From CAZFBA01 sp964517135 (lineage in GTDB: Bacteria; Cyanobacteriota; Vampirovibrionia; JBFMGH01): a stretch of DNA of 12,321 nucleotides. The stretch lies in contig CAZFBA010000064.1 in assembly GCA_964517135.1 (NCBI GenBank), forward strand, positions 1 through 12,321, read 5' to 3'. A program made the translations under genes and the position numbers. Below are positions 7,116-12,321 of this stretch, in pieces (the first letter of the stretch is position 1; every line of letters begins with the position of its first letter). The notes under the pieces are model-generated. The model had not been told where the DNA came from, made no database searches, and worked only from the letters and a program-made list of their open reading frames with translations.

Positions 7116-7591
7116 TGTTTAAAATATACCGGCATTATAAAAGGCAAATAATGAAGCTATTTTCTCGACAAATTTATAACCGGCACTGGCTCCCTAATTT
7201 TATACCCTTTGACTTTTGCTCCCATTAATCCTGGGCATCAACGTAATTGAGAGGGTAAGTTATAATGAGGATTCCGGTTTGCTTTAAATACTAAACGACT
7301 TAAAGAATGCCCTGTATCTTCTGAAATCTTATTACTTAGTATATATTTGCTGGCCAACAAATAATCTAGGTGCAATTATTCTGCCCGGTAATAATTTTTA
7401 GTAGAAAGATTTTTCTATTAACTTATTATGACAGCATTTATTTAAAAAAAATCTTTTAAAAAGTTTATTGTCAGCTATAGTTCAAAAAATATTTGTCTTT
7501 AATTAAGAAAATTAACAATTTTAAAAATACTGAAATCGGTTTATTTTGCTAATAAAGCCTTGAGAGGAATTTTTTTTTCATATTACACTCT
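7116..7591. other. Gene-free spacer, AT-rich
   Basis: No supportable gene. It contains two copies of a short ACCGGCA word (near 7128 and 7183), a 6-bp stem TAGAAA/TTTCTA with a 4-nt loop (7402-7417) and long A/T runs from about 7440. Short open frames such as the 37-codon frame at 7115-7228 lack a ribosome binding site. It may be further decayed coding DNA continuing from the methyltransferase side. Confidence 0.5.
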
Positions 7592-7620
7592 TTGCAAAGG
7601 CAACAGGAATTTGCTATAAT
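7592..7620 (+). promoter_or_regulatory. Near-consensus sigma-70 promoter of the amidohydrolase gene
   Basis: TTGCAA (7592-7597), a 17-nt spacer, then a perfect TATAAT (7615-7620) with a TG extended -10 just upstream (TTGCTATAAT). The predicted start near 7627 leaves a leader of about 25 nt with AGGTGG just before the ATG at 7653. It is the strongest promoter in the window. Confidence 0.75.
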
Positions 7621-7652
7621 AGTAGTATACCCTGAAAGAATGAGCAGGTGGT

Positions 7653-9005
7653 ATGAAAAGAAAACCGGTTATTAATACTCATTGTCATTTCTTTAATCTC
7701 AACTTTATACCCTGTGAAATGGTTGAGCTGCTAGGTCATATAACAAAGGATATGGCTAAAGATGACCTGTTTGAACTCGGTGCAAGAGTCTTTTTTGAAA
7801 TAACTCCTGGCTATGGGTTTAAACGTGCCAATAAATTTCTCAAAACATTTAAATTACCCATTAAAAGGGTTGTAAAAGAATATATTAAATCTATGGATGA
7901 AGCAGGAATAGATATCTGCGTACCTCTATTGATTGATTTTGAAAAAGCTATACCTGCGGTGAATCATAAAGATACTGTAATACCTTATTATAGCGAAATA
8001 GAAGAATCTCAGATTTCCCTCATATCAAAACAGATAGCCAGATACCCCTGGAGAATTTTTCCTTTTGTAATGTTTGACCCGAGACGGGAAAACTCTCTTG
8101 AAATATGCAAAAAGGCTATTGAAGAATATGGATATATTGGAATCAAAATGTACCCTGCTCTGGGATATCATCCATGCCCTGACATAACAAGATCTCCCGG
8201 TTCATACTGGAAGCGATTCCTCCCTTATACTGATGAAATAGCTTTGAGGCTTGAAGAATTTTATGAATATTGCGGCACTAATGAAATACCTATAACAACA
8301 CATGTAGATATTGAAGGAGCATTTAGAAGTGAAAAACTGGAAAAAAATAGCTGGCTGGTCAATTCGTTGATTAAAATAATGGAATTAAATAAGATTAAAG
8401 AAGAAGAGGTTTTTCCATTTACTGAAATGTTTAACTGGATTATGCCTATCAGGAAATATAACCTCAAAATAAACTTCGCACACCTTGGTGGCAACTATTT
8501 TCACAATAATAAAATATTGCAAAACAAAGCCCTGAAATGGCGGGAACAAATATTAAATTTGATTATCTTTTCAAAGGAGCTTAACAAGAACTTTGGCAGG
8601 GTTTATTCAGACCTTTCATTTCACTATATGGCCCTAATGGAAAATACACAATCCGCTTACTTTAAAGACTTAAGAGATATCTTGCAGCAAGATAGCTATA
8701 AATCAAGAATATTATTTGGCACTGACGCCAGCCTCTTAAGTCATACCTGGAAAGAAAAGAATTATATAGCTCCGTTTTTAAACGAGGATAATTTATCAGC
8801 AGAAATGCAATCTCTAATACTCTCAGAAAACCCCGTAAAGTTTTTATTTAAGGATGCTAGAATACCTGATAGCTATGTCAGGTTTCTAAAGAACAATGCA
8901 AAGCCTGAAGCTTTGATAGATTTACCTCCCTGGATAATCAAAAAAGGAGATGAATTCTTTATTGCAACAGGTGAAGAATATCCCCTGCTTAGTAATAAGG
9001 TTTAA
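7653..9005 (+). CDS. Amidohydrolase-2 family metal-dependent hydrolase, 450 aa
   Basis: A TIM-barrel amidohydrolase (Amidohydro_2-like). Metal-binding residues appear in order: H10-x-H12 on strand 1 ('INTHCHF'), Lys165 in 'IGIKMYPALGYHP' (162-174), His217 in 'ITTHVD', His277 in 'INFAHLGG' and Asp358 in 'ILFGTDAS'. The typical ending 'NPVKFLF' (393-399) follows, and about 50 extra residues extend past it. Relatives include amidohydrolases and decarboxylases acting on carboxylated or aromatic substrates; the substrate here cannot be read from sequence. There is no signal peptide, so it is cytoplasmic. It is a single gene behind a strong promoter, convergent with the MATE gene (41 bp between stops). 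The metal site looks complete. Confidence 0.88.
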   Translation: MKRKPVINTHCHFFNLNFIPCEMVELLGHITKDMAKDDLFELGARVFFEITPGYGFKRANKFLKTFKLPIKRVVKEYIKSMDEAGIDICVPLLIDFEKAIPAVNHKDTVIPYYSEIEESQISLISKQIARYPWRIFPFVMFDPRRENSLEICKKAIEEYGYIGIKMYPALGYHPCPDITRSPGSYWKRFLPYTDEIALRLEEFYEYCGTNEIPITTHVDIEGAFRSEKLEKNSWLVNSLIKIMELNKIKEEEVFPFTEMFNWIMPIRKYNLKINFAHLGGNYFHNNKILQNKALKWREQILNLIIFSKELNKNFGRVYSDLSFHYMALMENTQSAYFKDLRDILQQDSYKSRILFGTDASLLSHTWKEKNYIAPFLNEDNLSAEMQSLILSENPVKFLFKDARIPDSYVRFLKNNAKPEALIDLPPWIIKKGDEFFIATGEEYPLLSNKV

Positions 9006-9046
9006 AGCATACCTTCAGTTATAGATCAGGTTTTAAATTTATTTTA

Positions 9047-10432
9047 TTATGTCTCCGCATTCAGGTTATCAAGTATCCTGATCTCTCGTATAACCCATAC
9101 AGCCGTAATAAGGCAAGCCAGAAAATCAGCTATCGGGACAGCATACCACACACCGTTCAGGCCTAAAAAACCAGGTAAAAGCAATATAATGGGTACCATG
9201 AGCAAAACCTGTCTCAATATTGCAAAAAAGCTTGCAGGAATAGGCTTTTTGAGTATCTGAAAGAGTCCTGCACCTGTAGTTTGAGCTGCAACAAGAGGTA
9301 AAACAAGGATAAGAAGTCTTAGAATATCCTGGCCTTTTGTTATGAGTATTTGGTCATGGCTAAATGCCCCTAAAAGCTGTGCAGGAAAAATCATAATAAA
9401 AAGCCATATAATTGATGCAATGCAAAATGCAGTTGCTATAGCAAGTATAATTGTCTTTTTAGCTCTGATATAAGCTTTTGCCCCATAATTAAACCCTATA
9501 ATGGGTTGCATTCCCTGAATAACACCAATAACAGGCATTAAAATAAACATAATACACTTCATAGAAATACCGGCTATAGCAAGATACATACCTGCTTCAG
9601 GGCCTGCAGCATACCATACTATAGATATATTAACTATAAAGTGCATAATACCAATACTGAATTGTCTTAAAAATGATGCTGTACCTACCTGAATAATTTC
9701 AAGCATAATCTTAATGTCAGGTATAAGCATTGTTTTTTTCAATTTAATTTTTGAATAGCCGCTTAAAAAGTGGTTCAGTATAAACAAACCTGCCAGAAGA
9801 TGGGCTAATAATGCAGCGTATGCTGCACCTTCAATACCCCATCCATATATGATAACGAATAAAATATCCAGAAGAACATTTAAGAATACTGCTATCAGTA
9901 TAATAGTCATAGCAGTATTAGCCATACCTTCAGCTCTTATGAAGTTATTGGTTCCTATGGCAAAGATTATAAACATTCCTGAAGGGAAAAAGATACTCAG
10001 GTATCCTTTTGCATAAGGGTAGACATCTTCAGGAGTACCTAAAAATGCCATAATAGGTTCAATAAAAGTTATGCCCAGAACAGTAATCAGCAAACCTGTT
10101 AAAATGTTTAGCATAATAGAATTGCCGAATACTTTTTCAGCTCTTTGATAGTTATTAGATCCAACATCTACAGACCAGACGGCAGCTCCGCCGATACCTA
10201 TAGTAGCAGCCAGGGCAGAAAATAGCATAAAAACAGGCAATGCAAGAGTTAAAGAAGCTAGACCGGCTGTTCCGACGTATCGACCAATAATAATTGTATC
10301 GATAAGAGATGCTATAGCAATAGATATCATAGCAAGTGCAGCTGGAAAAGTGAATTTAAAAAGTAATATGCCAATTTTTTCTTCTAGAAATAATTTGCGG
10401 TCAAATTCCATTGTAATATTTTCTTCAGACAT
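9047..10432 (-). CDS. MATE family efflux transporter, 461 aa
   Basis: A 12-helix inner-membrane antiporter of the multidrug and toxic compound extrusion family, MepA-like. Diagnostic segments are 'LIDTIIIGRYVG' (43-54, with Asp45 in helix 1), 'FIRAEGMANTAM' (164-175), 'NVLLDILFVI...GIEGAAYA' (185-206) and the second-half repeat 'GVIQGMQPIIGFNYGAK' (303-319). The length is normal for the family (450-470) and the frame is uninterrupted. AAGG lies 7 nt before the ATG at 10432. It presumably exports cationic compounds or metabolites using a Na+ or H+ gradient; no adjacent regulator is present. The gene stands alone, with a 664-bp intergenic region upstream. Confidence 0.93.
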   Translation of the reverse strand: MSEENITMEFDRKLFLEEKIGILLFKFTFPAALAMISIAIASLIDTIIIGRYVGTAGLASLTLALPVFMLFSALAATIGIGGAAVWSVDVGSNNYQRAEKVFGNSIMLNILTGLLITVLGITFIEPIMAFLGTPEDVYPYAKGYLSIFFPSGMFIIFAIGTNNFIRAEGMANTAMTIILIAVFLNVLLDILFVIIYGWGIEGAAYAALLAHLLAGLFILNHFLSGYSKIKLKKTMLIPDIKIMLEIIQVGTASFLRQFSIGIMHFIVNISIVWYAAGPEAGMYLAIAGISMKCIMFILMPVIGVIQGMQPIIGFNYGAKAYIRAKKTIILAIATAFCIASIIWLFIMIFPAQLLGAFSHDQILITKGQDILRLLILVLPLVAAQTTGAGLFQILKKPIPASFFAILRQVLLMVPIILLLPGFLGLNGVWYAVPIADFLACLITAVWVIREIRILDNLNAET

Positions 10433-10469
10433 AGATAAGCCTTAAAAACTTTTTTTGGAGCGTATTTTG

Positions 10470-10583
10470 ATGGTTACAATTAACAAGATTCACTCTGTAC
10501 TTATATACCCTTGCTTATTATTAGTATATTTTAAGATCTTTCAGGTAAATATACAAAATTATTTCATATTTCTTTCAAATTAA
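10470..10583 (+). CDS. Possible 37-aa hydrophobic small protein
   Basis: ATG at 10470 preceded by TTGGAG (9-nt spacing) opens 37 codons ending in TAA at 10581-10583. The product would carry a hydrophobic run ('VLIYPCLLLVYFKIF', 10-24) with basic residues before it, like a small single-span membrane protein. It is divergent from the MATE gene. AT-rich DNA yields such frames by chance, so I give it low weight. Confidence 0.2.
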   Translation: MVTINKIHSVLIYPCLLLVYFKIFQVNIQNYFIFLSN

Positions 10584-10671
10584 AAGGTCAAAAGATTTTT
10601 ATTGCTTAATGAGCATATTTAAATAGAGATTTGAGACTTCTGAATAACTTGTATGTACTCAGATATAAGGA

Positions 10672-10730
10672 TCTCTGTTTTTGCTGGAATCATTAATTAT
10701 GTAATTAATCTGAGGTTCCATTTGAGTAAT
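10672..10730 (-). repeat. Palindromic repeat element, copy 1 (inverted relative to copy 2)
   Basis: The reverse complement of this segment aligns without gaps to 12257-12315: 49 of 59 positions match, and 43 of 49 over the inner part (10672-10720). Within the copy, TGGAA (10685-10689) and TTCCA (10716-10720) form outer arms around a perfect ATTAATTA-TG-TAATTAAT palindrome (10692-10709). It lies upstream of the CHAP gene and its leader. Confidence 0.75.
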
Positions 10731-10806
10731 TTTGCCCCGTCGTATAGATGATATGACTCAGGTGCATATGAATAAATCATCTCAGGATTTATTTAAGTAA
10801 GAATCT

Positions 10807-11096
10807 TATAATAATAGTGTAATATCCTAATAACCGTAATTGTAAGTAGAGCCTATCTACTGAAAGCCTTATTTTGATTAACCGTAATGGTTTCAATTTA
10901 TGGATTGCGGCTACAAATTAACAGGATAAACCTGAGAGAGAAACTCAAGCAGTTTTTAACATCTAACAAAACAGGCAAATTATGGGTCTATTAATTTATT
11001 GTATTGCCTGAATCTTTAATGGTTAGGAAAAACTTTTATTGATCCTGTGCAATCAGTTGCAGTATCATCTTTTAACCAAGGAGAGACAAGAGAATA
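10807..11096 (+). promoter_or_regulatory. Long hairpin-rich leader of the CHAP gene with a possible -10
   Basis: A TATAAT at 10807-10812 (no convincing -35) would start a leader of about 280 nt. It contains TAACCGTAAT twice (10831-10840 and 10879-10888), a 6-bp hairpin AGTAGA-GCCTA-TCTACT (10845-10861), a second small hairpin AACC-GTAAT-GGTT (10880-10892), a 7-bp stem CAGGCAA/TTGCCTG (10972-10978 and 11004-11010) and TGCAA-TCAG-TTGCA (11048-11061) just before the ribosome binding site AAGGAG (11078-11083). A hairpin pair AGATGAT/ATCATCT (10746-10752 and 10776-10782) lies upstream of the -10. It does not match a riboswitch class I can identify. No gene is supported in 10584-11096. Confidence 0.4.
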
Positions 11097-12134
11097 ATGA
11101 ATTTTAGTGGAGATTTAAATGACATGTATAAACTTGATATGGTTTTTTTAAAAAATATTTCTCTGGCACCGGGGGTGAATAATGCTGCCCAGATGCCATT
11201 TGAGCAGTATTCAATATTTAATACTGGTTATCAATCACCATCAGAAGGGCTACAGGGATTATTTTCATCATTAAATGCCTTTGATCAGCAAGCAGCCATA
11301 AACCCTTATAATCTTGATTTTACTCATAATCAGTATGCACAACAATATAACCAGATGCCGGGCATACAGGCAAACCAGAACCAGATGATGAATCAATTTA
11401 TGCCTATGATGATGTTCTGTATGGGAATAATGCAACTCATGATGCAAATGGTTTCTCAATTTATGGGTGGTATGATGGGCAATCAGGCTATGAATAACCC
11501 TCTGATGGCTAATACGCTTCTGGATAATCAGCAAAACTTTCCTTTTACAAATGCTAACACAGCTCCTTACACAGGAAACGCTACCGAGGCAACACCAGCT
11601 GGTTATAACCAGCAAACAGCACCTTATGCACCGGTTAACTCCAACTATACCGGGCCTGTACCCCAGGGCAATGCGGGTATGCAGGCTGCACAGATTGCTC
11701 TGCACGAGTCAACTCTAGGCATTAATGAAGCTGATGGATCTTATAGAAAGTATGGACAGCCAAGCCACTGGTGCGGGGCCTTTGCTGAATGGTGCGTTAA
11801 GCAGGCTACCGGTGGCAAAGTGCCCTGGGCAGGAGAAAATTTTCACTATGTACCAAATATTACTAACTGGGCCCAAAAAAATGGTGTCTATGAAAGCTAT
11901 AATGCAGCAACTGCTCCGCAAAGCATTAAACCAGGGGATATGGTTATATTCAGAATAAACGGAAAAGAAAGTGCTCATGTTGGTATAGTAACCAGAGTAA
12001 ACCCTGATGGCTCTATTGAAACTGTTGAAGGAAACACATCTGACCAGTGTAAAAAACGTACATATGCTGCCAATGACCCGAGGCTTCAGGGGTTTCTTAA
12101 AATTAACCAGCTAGAAGCCGAAGGAAGAATTTAA
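11097..12134 (+). CDS. CHAP-domain cysteine peptidase/amidase-like protein, 345 aa
   Basis: The C-terminal ~150 residues (195-345) form a CHAP/NlpC-P60-type domain: catalytic Cys226 in 'SHWCGAFAEWC' (223-233), His294 in 'SAHVGIVTRV' (292-301) and the polar third residue region 'ETVEGNTSD' (308-316). Such domains hydrolyse peptide or amide bonds in peptidoglycan. The first ~190 residues are unusual: no signal peptide, rich in Gln/Asn/Pro/Tyr, with a methionine-dense segment (97-132, 15 Met) that could form a hydrophobic helix. Secretion must therefore use another route, or the protein acts inside or is released by lysis. AAGGAG (11078-11083) is 13 nt from the ATG, longer than usual, with a purine-rich AAGAGA closer. 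It has its own leader and strong terminator and is bracketed by inverted repeats. Confidence 0.85.
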   Translation: MNFSGDLNDMYKLDMVFLKNISLAPGVNNAAQMPFEQYSIFNTGYQSPSEGLQGLFSSLNAFDQQAAINPYNLDFTHNQYAQQYNQMPGIQANQNQMMNQFMPMMMFCMGIMQLMMQMVSQFMGGMMGNQAMNNPLMANTLLDNQQNFPFTNANTAPYTGNATEATPAGYNQQTAPYAPVNSNYTGPVPQGNAGMQAAQIALHESTLGINEADGSYRKYGQPSHWCGAFAEWCVKQATGGKVPWAGENFHYVPNITNWAQKNGVYESYNAATAPQSIKPGDMVIFRINGKESAHVGIVTRVNPDGSIETVEGNTSDQCKKRTYAANDPRLQGFLKINQLEAEGRI

Positions 12135-12182
12135 ATAACATTATCTATTACCACACTTCATAATCAATGCTCCGACATTGTT

Positions 12183-12220
12183 GTCCCATAATAAATCACT
12201 TATTATGGGATCTCTTTTTT
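12183..12220 (+). terminator. Strong intrinsic terminator of the CHAP gene
   Basis: A 10-bp perfect stem CCCATAATAA/TTATTATGGG (12185-12194 and 12200-12209) with a 5-nt loop, extendable by two pairs, is followed by ATCTCTTTTTT. It starts about 50 nt past the CHAP stop. Confidence 0.9.
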
Positions 12221-12256
12221 GTGAACAACAAACATATGAAATACTAGTGGATAACT

Positions 12257-12315
12257 ATTACACTGGTGGAACCTCTGATTAATTAAGAAATTACTGATTC
12301 CAGCAAAAACAGGGA
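12257..12315 (+). repeat. Palindromic repeat element, copy 2 (near the window edge)
   Basis: Matches the reverse complement of 10672-10730 (see copy 1). It has TGGAA (12267-12271) and TTCCA (12297-12301) outer arms and a shorter, differently spaced TAATT/AATTA inner pair (12280-12284 and 12289-12293). Copy 2 may extend beyond 12321, so its true right end is unknown. It lies about 36 bp past the CHAP terminator's T-run. Confidence 0.75.
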
Positions 12316-12321
12316 GGGGGT

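Noticed and set aside
7115..7228. 37-codon ATG-started frame downstream of the methyltransferase
   Set aside because: No ribosome binding site, basic/aromatic composition without a recognisable pattern, and it overlaps a likely decayed region.
7402..7417. TAGAAA/TTTCTA hairpin as a terminator
   Set aside because: Short A/T stem with no proper T-tract on either strand and no gene ending nearby.
10930..10950. CCTGAGAGAG resembling part of a TPP riboswitch, and a c-di-AMP riboswitch upstream of a cell-wall hydrolase
   Set aside because: The other conserved blocks of either class are missing or in the wrong order, so only a generic structured leader is reported.
11271..11978. Open frames overlapping the CHAP gene on the minus strand and in a second plus frame
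   Set aside because: They lie wholly inside a gene with clear catalytic motifs and have no independent signals.

Overview
The window is AT-rich bacterial DNA with short, mostly singly transcribed genes on both strands and purine-rich ribosome binding sites. The best lineage clue is the small protein at 1989-2393. It begins with a 'P-V-S-F-G-A' N-terminus of a kind I recall in many uncharacterised proteins of Gastranaerophilales/Vampirovibrionia ('Melainabacteria', non-photosynthetic relatives of cyanobacteria). The large Flp-like prepilin and the 345-residue CHAP protein also fit such a genome. This assignment is an inference; no rRNA or marker gene is present.

Layout: (1) 96-980 (-), a large class-III/Flp-like prepilin. 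(2) 1217-1801 (-), a cysteine-rich DUF1847 metal-binding protein. (3) 1989-2393 (+), the 'FGA' small protein. (4) 2645-3112 (+), a small exported protein of unknown function. (5) 5748-3134 (-), a two-gene operon: an M50 membrane metalloprotease with a PqqD-like N-terminal domain, overlapping by one base with an HlyD-type membrane fusion protein. (6) 5856-7115 (+), a full-length Clostridia-like SAM methyltransferase (6294-7016) set between two stretches that look like decayed coding sequence. (7) 7653-9005 (+), an amidohydrolase-2 family metal-dependent hydrolase behind a near-consensus sigma-70 promoter. (8) 10432-9047 (-), a MATE efflux protein. (9) 11097-12134 (+), a CHAP-domain peptidoglycan hydrolase-like protein with a glutamine/asparagine/methionine-rich N-terminal half, behind a roughly 285-nt hairpin-rich leader and followed by a strong intrinsic terminator.

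The most unexpected non-coding signal is a pair of ~59-bp inverted repeats (10672-10730 and 12257-12315, about 83% identical overall and 88% over the inner 49 bp). They bracket the CHAP gene together with its leader and terminator. Each copy is itself palindromic (TGGAA...TTCCA outer arms, TAATT/AATTA inner arms), so they look like members of a dispersed palindromic repeat family or the ends of a small cassette.

Functionally the window is biased to the cell envelope: pilin, exported protein, membrane protease plus export adaptor, drug/metabolite efflux and cell-wall hydrolase. The M50-HlyD pair is the only clear operon. It lacks an ATPase, an outer-membrane partner or an obvious precursor peptide in this window, so its substrate is unknown. 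No tRNA, rRNA, CRISPR array or intact transposase was found.
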